Part shown: piece after piece, positions 52,228 to 60,946 of the stretch
How positions within the stretch are numbered: position 1 is the stretch's first letter
How the letters are laid out: each line of letters begins with the position of its first letter
Source of the DNA: Mesorhizobium sp.
GTDB taxonomy: Bacteria; Pseudomonadota; Alphaproteobacteria; Rhizobiales; Rhizobiaceae
DNA length: 64,000 nt
Direction of reading: 5' to 3'
Assembly: GCA_004963905.1 (NCBI GenBank)
Contig: SUGL01000009.1
Coordinates: 1-64,000, forward strand
Position numbers and translations under genes: made by a program
Notes under the pieces: model-generated
What the model was told of the DNA's origin: nothing
Database searches by the model: none
The model's input: only the letters and a program-made list of their open reading frames with translations

Positions 52228-52917
52228 ATGGATGTCATGTCCTCACCAGTCGTCGCGGTCGGACCGGACAGTACATTGGACGAAGTCTGCGACCTCCTTG
52301 TCGCGCGTGATATGAGCGCGGTCGCGGTCATCGACCAGGGCGTTCTGCTCGGTATCGTAAGCGAGGAAGACCTGATCCACAGGGCGGAAATCGGAACAGC
52401 CGCCCCGCGTCGCACCTGGTGGTCCAGGCTCTTCGGCGGCAACACGGCGCTGGCGGCGGAATACGTGAAGTCTCACTCCGTCCATGTGACGGACGTCATG
52501 ACCCGGCAGGTGGCCACCGTTTCGCTGGGCACCCCGATCGACGAAATCGCGGCACTGCTTGACGTCAGGCAAGCCCGGCGCGTCTTTGTCATCAACAGCG
52601 AACGCGTCGTCGGGATCATCGCCCGGGCGGATTTGGTGCGTGCGCTGGTTTCCGTCAGGAAGAGCCTGCCTCGCCCGGTTTCGTTCCGTGACGATGCCAG
52701 TATCAGGAAGGAAATTGTCGGTGCCTTGCGGTCCGAAGCATGGCCATCCATCGGCGAAGCCGACGTGATGGTCACCAACGGGGTGGTCGCCTTGTGGGGC
52801 GGTTATCTGTCGGAACAGGAACGGAAGGCATCGCTCGTTCTGGCCGAGAACACCGCCGGCGTTCGGGCGGTGGATGATCACCGCGTTCCGCTCGACATTG
52901 CCTACGCGATGGTTTGA
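52228..52917 (+). CDS. CBS-pair and BON domain protein
   Basis: About 229 aa. Two CBS motifs (DVMSSPVVAVGPDSTLDEVC and DVMTRQVATVSLGTPIDEIA, each followed by a VxGIxxxxDL strand) and a C-terminal BON domain (RKEIVGALRSEAWPSIGEAD, GVVALWGGYLSEQERKA). CBS pairs bind adenine nucleotides; BON binds lipids or membranes. The start is unclear and may be 10-20 codons upstream. Leads an operon with globin and ferredoxin. Confidence 0.85.
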   Translation: MDVMSSPVVAVGPDSTLDEVCDLLVARDMSAVAVIDQGVLLGIVSEEDLIHRAEIGTAAPRRTWWSRLFGGNTALAAEYVKSHSVHVTDVMTRQVATVSLGTPIDEIAALLDVRQARRVFVINSERVVGIIARADLVRALVSVRKSLPRPVSFRDDASIRKEIVGALRSEAWPSIGEADVMVTNGVVALWGGYLSEQERKASLVLAENTAGVRAVDDHRVPLDIAYAMV

Positions 52918-52939
52918 AGGCCTGAAAGGGATTGAACCA

Positions 52940-53350
52940 GTGAACGTCGACGTGAACGATGCTGCCGCGGTCTCCGAACAGCAGATACGTCTCCTCGTGG
53001 ACCTGTTCTACGACAAGGTTCGCGCCGACCCCGATCTGGGTCCGATTTTCGAGCGCGTTATCAAGGACGAGTGGGGACCGCATTTGCAGAAGATGTACGA
53101 CTTCTGGTCGTCGGTGATGCTGACCACGGGGCGCTACAAGGGCCAACCTGTCGTGGCCCACAAGCGCATCGAAGGGTTGGAGATTGGCCTTTTCGATCGC
53201 TGGCTGGCCTTGTTCGGCGAGAGTTGCGACGAACTGCTGGACGAAACGACCGCTGGACTTTTCTGGCTGAAGGCTGTCCGCATCGCAGAAAGCCTCAAGT
53301 TCGCTCTGTTCTACCGCCCGGGTCGACCGTGGCCGATGGGCGCCGCATGA
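52940..53350 (+). CDS. Group III truncated haemoglobin
   Basis: A 136-aa globin: [60 protein letters not shown], and [15 protein letters not shown]. His in [10 protein letters not shown] is near the expected proximal position. The group binds O2 or NO. GTG start with AAAGGG. 22 nt after the CBS gene. Confidence 0.87.
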   Translation: MNVDVNDAAAVSEQQIRLLVDLFYDKVRADPDLGPIFERVIKDEWGPHLQKMYDFWSSVMLTTGRYKGQPVVAHKRIEGLEIGLFDRWLALFGESCDELLDETTAGLFWLKAVRIAESLKFALFYRPGRPWPMGAA

Positions 53351-53688
53351 CGTTCGTGGTCACCGACAACTGCATCAAGTGCAAGTACATGGACTGCGTC
53401 GAGGTCTGCCCCGTCGACTGTTTCTACGAGGGCGAGAACATGCTCGTCATTCATCCGGACGAGTGCATCGACTGCGGCGTTTGCGAGCCGGAATGTCCTG
53501 CCGAGGCAATCTTTCCGGACACCGTGCCCGGCCTTCAGGATTGGCTGGTGCTGAACGCGGAGTACGCGTCGGCGTGGCCGAACATTACAGTCAAGCGCGA
53601 TCCGCCCGTGGATGCGAAGGTGTTCGACGGCGAAGCGGACAAGTTCCCACGATACTTCTCTCCCAATCCCGGGCAGGGAGACCTATGA
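53347..53688 (+). CDS. fdxA: Seven-iron ferredoxin FdxA
   Basis: A 113-aa protein. [17 protein letters not shown] supplies the N-terminal cluster ligands, [12 protein letters not shown] the second, and the 50-residue tail ([20 protein letters not shown]) is typical. ATGA overlap with the globin gene, so the two may be functionally linked; it passes low-potential electrons. Confidence 0.92.
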   Translation: MTFVVTDNCIKCKYMDCVEVCPVDCFYEGENMLVIHPDECIDCGVCEPECPAEAIFPDTVPGLQDWLVLNAEYASAWPNITVKRDPPVDAKVFDGEADKFPRYFSPNPGQGDL

Positions 53689-55706
53689 ACGCAGCCATCG
53701 GACAGGCTTTCCCGCTGTATCTGGGCATCGATACGGGCGGCACCTACACCGATGCCGTACTGTGGTCCGAAGCCGCGGGCATCGTCGCCAAGGCCAAGTC
53801 GCTGACGACCCGGCATGACCTCGCCGAAGGTATCGCCGGCGCTGTCGATGCGGTCCTCGGCGACGCAGCCATTTCTCCCGCGGCGATCAAGCTGGTGTCG
53901 ATGTCGACCACGCTCGCCACGAACGCGCTGATCGAAGGGCAGGGCGGCCGGGTCGCGCTGGTGATGATCGGCTTCGCCGAAGACGATCTTGCCCGAAGCG
54001 GGTTGGCAAAGGCGTTGGGTTCCGATCCCGTCGTTTTTTGCCCAGGCGGGCATGACGTTCACGGCGATCCGCGTCCGCTTGCGCTGGATGCTCTGGCGGA
54101 GGCATTGCCCGATCTTGCCGATACGGTTTCAGGCATCGCCGTGGCTTCCTATTTCGCGGTTCGCAATCCCGAACACGAGACTGCGGCGCGCGAGCTTATC
54201 CGCGAACGTGCCGGACTTCCGGTAACCTGCTCGCATGAACTGTCGTCGAAGCTCGGTGGGCCGCGCCGCGCGCTGACGACGCTTCTCAACGCGCGCCTCA
54301 TCTCCATGATCGCCCGCCTTATCGATGCCACCGAGGGCTTCCTCGAAAAGCGCGGCATCGCGGCGCCGCTGATGATGGTGCGCGGCGACGGCACGTTGGT
54401 CACCACGAAATTTGCCCGAGCCCGGCCGATCGAGACCATCCTCTCCGGCCCGGCCGCCAGCCTGGTCGGAGCGCGGTATCTGACGGACCTCGATGATGCG
54501 GTGATTTCCGACATCGGCGGCACGACCACGGATATCGCCGTTCTGGAAGGCGGCCGCCTGCGGCTCGATCCCGAAGGCGCGACCGTCGGCGGCCTGCGAA
54601 CAATGGTCGAGGCTGTCGCCATGCGCACCTTCGGCCTCGGGGGAGACTCGGAAGTTTCGCTTCAGGAGCGGTCGCTGACCTCGGCGATCGTGCTCGGGCC
54701 GCGCCGACTCGTGCCGCTGGCGCTCGCCGCGGTGGAGCATGGCGATATCGTGCGCAAGGATTTGCAGCGCCAATTGCTCAAGCCCACCACCAGCCGGCTT
54801 GATGGCCGCTTTGCCTTGCGCACGGGTGTTCCAGACCGCTTCGCCGCTGGCCTGACGACCACGGAGGCGCGGCTTTACGCCGGTATCTCGGCTATTCCCG
54901 CCGCGCTCGACGAACTGCTGATGTCGACGTCACAGGTCGCGACGCTCAATCGCCTGGTCGCGCGCGGGCTGGTGCATATCGTCGGCTTCACACCGTCCGA
55001 CGCGGCTCACGTGCTCGACCGGCAGGCCAACTGGGACCCTGCCGCCGCCCGATTGGGCGCCGAGTTGTTTGCGCGCAGGCGCGACGGCCAGGGGCATCGC
55101 ATTGCGAAAGACGCGGACACATTTTCCGAGATGGTTCTCGCCTGCGTCACCCGGCGTTCGGCCGAAGCCGTTCTGGAAACAGTCTTTGCCGAGGATGGGC
55201 TGGATGGCGGCGTCTCCGTTGCCAATCCGCTGGTCCAGAGGGCGGTTCGTCGGCGAGGCGGAATGGCACGGCTGTCGATCGTGCTCGACCGGCCGGTGAT
55301 CGGCCTCGGGGCCTCCGCATCGCTCCACTATGCCGGCCTGCCACCCCTGATCGGCAATGACTGCCATATCGCCGAGCACGCCGACGTGGCAAATGCGCTG
55401 GGTGCCGTCGTCGGGCAGGTGCGCATGTCGGCGGAAGCACGCGTCAGCCAGCCGGAGATCGGGCTCTTCCGGCTGAATTCCGGCGAGCGGCTGGACGACT
55501 TCGACACCGAGGACGAAGCGATGGCCGCCGCCGAGGCCCATGTTCGCTTCCTGGCGGCAAGTCTTGCCGAGCGTGCAGGCACCGATCAGCCCCGAATCGA
55601 GACCGCGCGGCAGATCAAGGTGGCGACGATCGAGGGCGAGCGCAGTTTCGTCGAGGCCATCGTGGTGGCGACCGCCACCGGGAGGCCACGTATCGCGTCT
55701 GCCTGA
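53685..55706 (+). CDS. Hydantoinase/oxoprolinase-family protein
   Basis: A 673-aa protein. ASKHA-type site [20 protein letters not shown] at the start, [31 protein letters not shown] in the second lobe, [13 protein letters not shown]. It resembles HyuA-type ATP-dependent amidohydrolases (5-oxoprolinase, N-methylhydantoinase). A partner HyuB subunit was not found in the window. ATGA overlap with fdxA. Substrate unknown. Confidence 0.85.
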   Translation: MNAAIGQAFPLYLGIDTGGTYTDAVLWSEAAGIVAKAKSLTTRHDLAEGIAGAVDAVLGDAAISPAAIKLVSMSTTLATNALIEGQGGRVALVMIGFAEDDLARSGLAKALGSDPVVFCPGGHDVHGDPRPLALDALAEALPDLADTVSGIAVASYFAVRNPEHETAARELIRERAGLPVTCSHELSSKLGGPRRALTTLLNARLISMIARLIDATEGFLEKRGIAAPLMMVRGDGTLVTTKFARARPIETILSGPAASLVGARYLTDLDDAVISDIGGTTTDIAVLEGGRLRLDPEGATVGGLRTMVEAVAMRTFGLGGDSEVSLQERSLTSAIVLGPRRLVPLALAAVEHGDIVRKDLQRQLLKPTTSRLDGRFALRTGVPDRFAAGLTTTEARLYAGISAIPAALDELLMSTSQVATLNRLVARGLVHIVGFTPSDAAHVLDRQANWDPAAARLGAELFARRRDGQGHRIAKDADTFSEMVLACVTRRSAEAVLETVFAEDGLDGGVSVANPLVQRAVRRRGGMARLSIVLDRPVIGLGASASLHYAGLPPLIGNDCHIAEHADVANALGAVVGQVRMSAEARVSQPEIGLFRLNSGERLDDFDTEDEAMAAAEAHVRFLAASLAERAGTDQPRIETARQIKVATIEGERSFVEAIVVATATGRPRIASA

Positions 55707-56076
55707 GCCTAGGATCGAAGCCTTGCTGTTCGACTGAAGGTTAGAGCGAACTATCCGCGTCCTCTGGGCGGGTGTTGCTCTGCATGCGCTGTCCGACATA
55801 GGAGCTGTCGTGATTTTCGGGTTTCTTTGGCTTTCTGGTTTAGCGGTTGCCGGATCAGTGCTTCTTCGCCATCACCATTTGCTTCTTCACTGCCGTTCCA
55901 GCCAGTCGGAAGTCCGCGACGCCGACGTAGACCGTTCGCCACGACAGAGTAGGGACCTTCAGCGAAATTCAATGACGTGTCAGGCGAGGGGGTGTATCGA
56001 GAGAGCGGTGCGCTCGTGCCGCCGCGGACGGTCCGTCTCTAACTGATCCGTAGCAACTCGCCATCCGACTTTCTCG

Positions 56077-56098
56077 GGAGCGGCCGTTTGGCCGCTCC
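56077..56098 (+). terminator. Perfect 9-bp stem hairpin with GTTT loop
   Basis: GGAGCGGCC, GTTT, GGCCGCTCC. No T run downstream. Lies 370 nt after the hydantoinase gene and 190 nt past the end of the small membrane protein gene. Confidence 0.45.
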
Positions 56099-56223
56099 AA
56101 GTACACAACATTGGTTTTTATTACAAAACTTGGCTCTCCGACCAGAATGGATTTTGTGTCGCCACAGCTGGCGGACAAACTTAATAAGGCTCGCCATCGA
56201 AAGTAGACTTCCTGAGCCGCCAA

Positions 56224-56241
56224 ACCCGCATCGAGGCGGGT
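56224..56241 (+). terminator. 6-bp hairpin followed by GTTT
   Basis: ACCCGC, 6-nt loop, GCGGGT, then GTTTCCC. Weak terminator candidate. Confidence 0.35.
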
Positions 56242-56291
56242 GTTTCCCAGTGGAAGCGCCGTTTCGAACCGCCTCACCGTGCCATCCAGGA

Positions 56292-56612
56292 TCAACCAAT
56301 CACGGCCGCGACCAGGAAGGCGATGGCCGCCAGACACACGAGCGCCGCGATGACCAGCACCGGCCCATTCCTGCCTGGCTGGAGGCCGGACGCGTTCTCG
56401 GGGCGGCGCATTGCGTTGGCGAAGCTCGCCTGGTTGGTGAAATTTGAATCATGCCGGGCTGGGGCACCGGCCGAACTTGCGGAATCTCCTGCTTCAGCGT
56501 CCGTTTCCTGAGGCGCGGCAGCCGGATCGAATCCGGGTGTCTTGTCTTGAGTTCTGCCTTCCTGGATTTCGCCTCGATCCTCGGCGGGTGTTCGCTTGCT
56601 CGATGAGATCAT
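56292..56612 (-). CDS. Small protein with C-terminal membrane anchor (106 aa)
   Basis: Hydrophilic Glu/Asp/Ala-rich N-terminus (ISSSKRTPAEDRGEIQEGRT, DKTPGFDPAAAPQETDAEAG) and one C-terminal helix (VLVIAALVCLAAIAFLVAAV). AAGGAG 7 nt before the ATG. Tail-anchored topology. Function unknown; an EcfG-type promoter is present. Confidence 0.7.
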   Translation of the reverse strand: MISSSKRTPAEDRGEIQEGRTQDKTPGFDPAAAPQETDAEAGDSASSAGAPARHDSNFTNQASFANAMRRPENASGLQPGRNGPVLVIAALVCLAAIAFLVAAVIG

Positions 56613-56633
56613 TGGACAACTCCTTCGCAACCA

Positions 56634-56658
56634 AACATCTGTCCGGCGTTGCTGTTCC
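56634..56658 (-). promoter_or_regulatory. EcfG-type promoter for the 106-aa membrane protein
   Basis: Minus strand GGAAC, 16 nt, TGTT, ending 21 nt before the ATG. Confidence 0.5.
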
Positions 56659-56694
56659 AACGGATTTCTGGAAGGCGAAGGAGAACTCCGCGGC

Positions 56695-56973
56695 GTGGGA
56701 ATTCGTATCGTGCGTGCCGGCCGCTATGACAGCGACGAAGTCGAGTGGGCGGAACCTTTCCAATCCGACAGCTTTTACCTTCATCATTTTGAAGATGACA
56801 GGGCGGCGATGCAGGTTCTCGAGACGGAAATACATGCCGGACTGAAAGCTACGGCGCTCGGCGAGAAGATTACCGTCACAAGGGTATTGTCCGATCCTCG
56901 ACTGACGCTGATGACGCCGTACCTGTCGGCCACGCCAAGAGAGAGAGCTGGTTGTGTGCGGTGCCTTCGATGA
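56695..56973 (+). CDS. Possible small hypothetical protein (92 aa)
   Basis: GTG start with AAGGAG 11 nt upstream. IRIVRAGRYDSDEVEWAEPF, QSDSFYLHHFEDDRAAMQVL and ETEIHAGLKATALGEKITVT have the acidic, mixed composition of a real protein. Divergent from the 56612 gene. Not recognised; the C-terminus is odd (RAGCVRCLR). Confidence 0.4.
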   Translation: MGIRIVRAGRYDSDEVEWAEPFQSDSFYLHHFEDDRAAMQVLETEIHAGLKATALGEKITVTRVLSDPRLTLMTPYLSATPRERAGCVRCLR

Positions 56974-58084
56974 TATGCGAGAGCGAAATCCATCCGGAGG
57001 ACCGCAGTCGCAGCTTCGTTAGACCCGCCGACGCGGCCTTAAAGACCGCTCTCTTCACGGTCGAACATCGCGGCGGCGGCAATGTGGTGCACTCAAACGG
57101 CGTGAAAATTGCCGACCCTGGCGGCCGCGCATGACGAGGTGCTGCGGTCGGGTCGACCTGCTCAACGCACCGGCGAAACCCATGTGGGCCGGCAGCGGAA
57201 AGATCGCCCCGTCAGTCGATTTCGATGAGGCAAGACGCGAAAAGGCGGCGGCGGGATGAGGACCGCGGGCCGCGCATCACACGAAAGGCCATACGATGCT
57301 CCCCTTCCTATCGCTGGACATGCTGGCGGCTCCCAGAGGCGACGGCCTGCACCCCAAGCTTGCCCACATTTTAAGGTCGCGTATTGCTTTGAGCGCGCCT
57401 GGCGTGGTTGTGCTCTGCCGAGCCCGAGGTGACCTGGCCCAGGCAGGTCCAAATCCGGTCGGCAATGTTGACGAGGCGCCGCGAAAGGACGTCCTTCGCT
57501 TTCCCGACCGGCAAATCCCCAAGGTCCGGCGCCGGAAGGGCTAAACCGGGCGCCAACTGCTCTTGGCGGCCGCTCCGCCGAAAATCGGTATTTTGTGAGC
57601 CTCTCAGGCAAAAAGCCAAGCAAGCAAGCCATGAGGGTGTCCCTGGCAATGATCGTTGAAGACGGGTGATCTGATCGTTTCGGACGTGGCGAAAAGAATA
57701 GATGGAAATTGGGTTCGCGTGGCCTGGGTCGCCTCCGAGCGGGCAGCCGAAACGGAGTTGGCACACAACGGCGGGATGTGACTGTCCTCGATGGCCAATT
57801 GCTGAACAGGCAGCGCGATTTTGCCGCCGGCCGCCTCAAGACCCAGAATGTGCCTTCATGGCGCATTCGGGTTACGGTCCCTACGTTTCAAGCCCTGTCT
57901 TGCACGATGCGCCAATGGTTTCGAAGCCAGTGGCGATCCAGGATCTGGTCAGGAGCCGATCAAACGACAAACGCGCCGCCTTGTAATCGGGCTTGCGAAC
58001 CGATCCGTGTGCCGGCCTGCTTGCACGCAACCGGCCGATATTTTGTCGGCCCGGCGATCGCGATCACGAATTCCATCTTCCTCC

Positions 58085-58109
58085 GGAACATTGAGGAGGC
58101 CTGTCAGTT
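58085..58109 (+). promoter_or_regulatory. Possible EcfG-type promoter
   Basis: GGAAC, 16 nt, AGTT, about 145 nt before the next gene. May be chance. Confidence 0.35.
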
Positions 58110-58167
58110 CTGTGCTGTGCAGGCACCGCGCTTGGCGCCTGCCGAAGATCGGTGGGCAACACTGATC

Positions 58168-58200
58168 GGCCCGCGCCCCCTGGTCATCTGGGCGCGGGCC
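58168..58200 (+). terminator. Perfect 11-bp GC-rich hairpin
   Basis: GGCCCGCGCCC, 11-nt loop, GGGCGCGGGCC. Lies between the candidate promoter and the gene at 58254, so it could be a leader structure or the end of an upstream transcript. Confidence 0.5.
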
Positions 58201-58253
58201 TGCGGGCCTTTCGCCACGCCGACCGGTCAGATGAGTATGGACGGGAGCCAGTC

Positions 58254-58679
58254 ATGAAACATCAAACGATCGACCAACTGCACGCAATCGCGGACATAAA
58301 ACCGCTCGCGCCCCTAGGGACGAAGACTGAAAAGATCCAAAGATGGGCAGAACTGCTCGAACGCAATCCATCGCGCTGCCTCTTGGCGCTCACCGGCACC
58401 GAATATCTCTATCCAGGCATGCGGCTGGAAGCACGGGCGGCAGGATCCCCGCTTACGGTTGCCTTCGAGGATCCGCTGCTCAGGGCGTCAGGCTTGCAGT
58501 CCGACACCTACGGAGAAGCCAGGCGCTTCTTTGAACTCTCTGAGTGGGAGCTGCATGAAATTGTCTGCAGCTGCCATGCCGGCGCAACCATGCAGGCCAG
58601 TTGGGCTGCCGCACGTGTGCGCAGGACCATCACCGGCAATCGTGTTTTGGCCTGGCTGAGAAGTCGTTTTGTGCACTGA
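58254..58679 (+). CDS. Conserved hypothetical protein (141 aa)
   Basis: HAIADIKPLAPLGTKTEKIQ, RWAELLERNPSRCLLALTGT, VAFEDPLLRASGLQSDTYGE, ARRFFELSEWELHEIVCSCH. The FFELS..ELHEI-C-CH pattern is, as I recall, present in several rhizobial proteins without known function; Cys-x-Cys-His may bind metal. GGGAG precedes the ATG. Soluble. Confidence 0.7.
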   Translation: MKHQTIDQLHAIADIKPLAPLGTKTEKIQRWAELLERNPSRCLLALTGTEYLYPGMRLEARAAGSPLTVAFEDPLLRASGLQSDTYGEARRFFELSEWELHEIVCSCHAGATMQASWAAARVRRTITGNRVLAWLRSRFVH

Positions 58680-59186
58680 CGGAAAACGGTCGGCAGGCGA
58701 TTGTTGTGACAGTCGCCGGCAGCGCACAACGTCAATGCAGATCCTCTTGATGGGTCGAGCTTGCCCATAGTCCCGCTCAGCCGATCGGCGGTGTCTGTTG
58801 CGCTGGCTTTCCTTCGTCCTTGCACCGAACCCTCTGCAAGGCGGTTCGACCAGCCGACCCGAAGCACACCCATCGAAAATCGGCGGCCGTGCCGCCGTCG
58901 AGGCAGAAGCGAAAATGCATCGTCCGATACAAATGGCCTCGGCCTCTGATTGAGGTTTGCGCAAGGGACGCGTCGAAAATTGGGCGTGCTGCCTCCCGTG
59001 CGCCGATGGCTATATCCCGATAGCCGCTGAGGAATGCGAACGGCATGTTTCGACGGATCGGCTCGCCCTGTGCTCCACCGTATGCGGAGTACAGACCAGA
59101 TAACGGCGCGTGGAAGGCACAAATGGGAATTTTGGCAGCATGAAAGACGCGACAGCGCGCGCAGGTCGGAGCCGGAGCGCAGCCAA
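58680..59186. other. Intergenic region, no gene seen
   Basis: About 500 bp. Frames on both strands lack ribosome sites and family motifs. Confidence 0.4.
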
Positions 59187-59789
59187 ATGCTGAATGATCC
59201 GATGGTGCTCATTCTCATGTATTTCGTATTGCCAGTGTGGCTGACAGCCGGATTTGCCGACTGGCTCTGCCATCGCGCGACGCACATCGAATCCACCACA
59301 GGAGCAAAGGAATCGCTTATCCATCTGCTGATGTTCGCGGAAGTCGGCGTTCCACTGCTCGCGGCAATGTTCTTGGAGGTCAATGCCTTGATCATCGCCG
59401 TGATGATGATCGCATTTGTCGTTCATGAAGCGACCGCGATATGGGACGTACGCTACGCGACCACCGCGCGTACGGTAAGCCCGATCGAACAGCACGTGCA
59501 CAGCTTCCTGGAGATGATCCCGCTGATGGGACTTGTCAGCGTGGTTTCGCTGCACTGGGGTCAGTTCCTTGCGCTGTTTGGCGTTGGGCCCGAGTCGGCT
59601 CGCTTCGACTTCGCCTGGAAACGGCAGCAGCTGCCGGTGGCTTACATCGCGACCGTCATGACCGTGATCCTGCTCTTCGAACTCCTGCCCTACTTGGAGG
59701 AGTTCTTCAGAGGCCTGCGAGCCAACTCCGGCCGGTTGGTTCCTCCCAAGGCGAGGCGAAGCAAGCCTGGCGAGACGGCAACCCGCTGA
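59187..59789 (+). CDS. Polytopic membrane protein with conserved His motifs
   Basis: A 200-aa protein with about five helices: MVLILMYFVLPVWLTAGFAD, WLCHRATHIESTTGAKESLI, FVVHEATAIWDVRYATTART and SPIEQHVHSFLEMIPLMGLV. His residues in HRATHIE, HEATAIWD and EQHVHSF recall fatty-acid-hydroxylase-type di-iron membrane proteins, but the fit is loose. ATG at 59187 is the first in the hydrophobic part; no strong ribosome site. Confidence 0.65.
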   Translation: MLNDPMVLILMYFVLPVWLTAGFADWLCHRATHIESTTGAKESLIHLLMFAEVGVPLLAAMFLEVNALIIAVMMIAFVVHEATAIWDVRYATTARTVSPIEQHVHSFLEMIPLMGLVSVVSLHWGQFLALFGVGPESARFDFAWKRQQLPVAYIATVMTVILLFELLPYLEEFFRGLRANSGRLVPPKARRSKPGETATR

Positions 59790-59820
59790 GGAAAAAGGAG
59801 GTCGCGTTCAGGCTCTCTTT

Positions 59821-59958
59821 TCAGCCGCCCTGGTTGAGCGCATGCGGCGCAGGCTGCTGGCCGGGTGGGTGCCTGGTATCCCGACCGGCCCAGACCCAGA
59901 CGGCGGCCAGTGCGAGGACGACTACTAGGATCGTGAGCCATGCAAACATCCGAGGCAT
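59821..59958 (-). CDS. 45-aa single-helix membrane protein
   Basis: GGAGG 7 nt before the ATG. One helix (MFAWLTILVVVLALAAVWVW) then a short periplasmic or cytoplasmic tail (DTRHPPGQQPAPHALNQGG). Function unknown. Convergent with the 59187 gene; 24 nt after the DUF2934 gene stop on the same strand, so possibly co-transcribed. Confidence 0.65.
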   Translation of the reverse strand: MPRMFAWLTILVVVLALAAVWVWAGRDTRHPPGQQPAPHALNQGG

Positions 59959-59982
59959 CGGAAATCCTCCGCTGTAGGCTTC

Positions 59983-60186
59983 CTAGCCGCCCGGCTTGTT
60001 CGTGTTTGGATCCGAAGCGACGCCAACTGCCGGATCCGGCGCAATCGGACCTCGCTCTGCCTCCGAGCCTTCAGATTCGATCTCCTGGACCGCCCGATCC
60101 CAATGCTCCTGCTGGCGCCCTTTCGGTCGCCACTCACGCTCCCAGATCTGATGGGCACGCCGTTTGATCTGTTCTTCCCTGTCCAT
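59983..60186 (-). CDS. DUF2934 protein
   Basis: A 67-aa protein: MDREEQIKRRAHQIWEREWR, PKGRQQEHWDRAVQEIESEG. The IKRRAHQIWE-EG/RP-G-Q--HW pattern is the DUF2934 signature. Acidic disordered tail. GAGGAGG 8 nt before the ATG fixes the start. Family often linked to stress; role unknown. Confidence 0.85.
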   Translation of the reverse strand: MDREEQIKRRAHQIWEREWRPKGRQQEHWDRAVQEIESEGSEAERGPIAPDPAVGVASDPNTNKPGG

Positions 60187-60279
60187 GGCTGCTGCCTCCT
60201 CGTGCCGCCTCGCCATTTGTTCGCTTAATCGGGGAGCCCGGAATTTGTTCCACCTATCAGTGGAGCCGCCAAGATGCCG

Positions 60280-60304
60280 GGAACGCTGCCGCCATGATGT
60301 TGTT
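60280..60304 (+). promoter_or_regulatory. EcfG-type promoter
   Basis: GGAAC, 16 nt, TGTT, 26 nt before the ATG at 60331. Confidence 0.5.
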
Positions 60305-60330
60305 ATCCTTAGGATCACCCGGAGAAAGTC

Positions 60331-60642
60331 ATGAGCAAGGAACAGAACCGCCGCGAAACGGGCGCCAGAAAGTATCCGGCAAACCCCGATCCGGACCCCT
60401 CGGACCGCTTTTCGCAGACTGCGGCCAACAATGAAAAGCCTCACGATCGATTTGGCCTCTCCCGCAAACGCGACGAGGTGGAAGACAAGACCCGCCAGGC
60501 CGAAGGGCAGAATCCTCCGGGCCGAGCGGCGCCCACTCCGGAGACGGAAAAGCGTGCACGCACGCCGGCAGGGGGGCATTCTCGTGAGCCAAAGGCATCC
60601 AAAGCCGTTCGTCGGCGTGATGCCTTTGAAAAGAAGTCATAG
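60331..60642 (+). CDS. Small hydrophilic, probably disordered protein (103 aa)
   Basis: MSKEQNRRETGARKYPANPD, NEKPHDRFGLSRKRDEVEDK, ETEKRARTPAGGHSREPKAS. Rich in Arg, Lys, Glu, Pro and Asn, no hydrophobic core: a hydrophilin-like composition. CGGAG before the ATG. Convergent with another such protein. Stress-type promoter upstream. Confidence 0.65.
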   Translation: MSKEQNRRETGARKYPANPDPDPSDRFSQTAANNEKPHDRFGLSRKRDEVEDKTRQAEGQNPPGRAAPTPETEKRARTPAGGHSREPKASKAVRRRDAFEKKS

Positions 60643-60661
60643 CGCCTTTGGCGAAAGGACA

Positions 60662-60865
60662 TCACTTGTTCGTTCGAACCTTCTGCCGCGGGTTGATCCC
60701 TCCGGCATCGCTGGTGTCATTCCCGACGTCACCTTCGATCGTATTTTCGCCTCGCTCCAATTCGTCGCCCTCCTTGGCTGTGCCCTTGGATGTTCCGATG
60801 CCGGGATCGCTGCCGATATCGGCGTCGCTGGGTTTTTTCGATTTCGGATGCTGGCTTCTGGTCAT
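60662..60865 (-). CDS. Small hydrophilic, Gly/Asp-rich protein (67 aa)
   Basis: MTRSQHPKSKKPSDADIGSD, PGIGTSKGTAKEGDELERGE, NTIEGDVGNDTSDAGGIN. Disordered, acidic. GAGGAA before the ATG. The GENTIEGDV-ND segment recurs in short rhizobial proteins as I recall. Own EcfG-type promoter. Function unknown. Confidence 0.7.
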   Translation of the reverse strand: MTRSQHPKSKKPSDADIGSDPGIGTSKGTAKEGDELERGENTIEGDVGNDTSDAGGINPRQKVRTNK

Positions 60866-60899
60866 GGGGCGATTCCTCATGCGGGTATCATGCTTCACG

Positions 60900-60924
60900 A
60901 ACCATAAGACGCGCGGAAGGTTCC
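60900..60924 (-). promoter_or_regulatory. EcfG-type promoter for the 67-aa protein
   Basis: Minus strand GGAAC, 16 nt, GGTT, 34 nt before the ATG. Lies just past the stop of the fusion gene. Confidence 0.5.
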
Positions 60925-60946
60925 GTATCAGTGGAGTGCTTACAGG

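Larger units (their letters stand above)
55707..56291. other. Non-coding stretch with two hairpins
   Basis: No coding frame convinced me on either strand. It holds the hairpins at 56077 and 56224. Confidence 0.5.
56974..58253. other. 1.3 kb with little coding content
   Basis: Several overlapping open frames on both strands have compositions of chance frames (Arg, Pro, Ser and Cys rich), none with family motifs. A frame at 57296-57544 has a fair AAAGG site, and short pieces such as VAWVASERAAETELAHNGG look protein-like. I read this as decayed genes or spacer, with a GGAAC element at 58085 and a hairpin at 58168. Confidence 0.4.

Noticed and set aside
53379-55706. 775-aa reading frame for the hydantoinase
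   Set aside because: The first 100 residues are out-of-frame ferredoxin sequence; the ATG at 53685 overlaps the fdxA stop and begins the conserved domain.
55969-56337. Minus-strand frame in the gap after the hydantoinase gene
   Set aside because: Crosses two hairpins and the end of the membrane protein gene; no motif or ribosome site.
60227-60251. EcfG-type promoter for the DUF2934 gene
   Set aside because: GGAAC-N16-GATT lacks the GTT; only the weakest consensus fits, so it was left out of the feature list.
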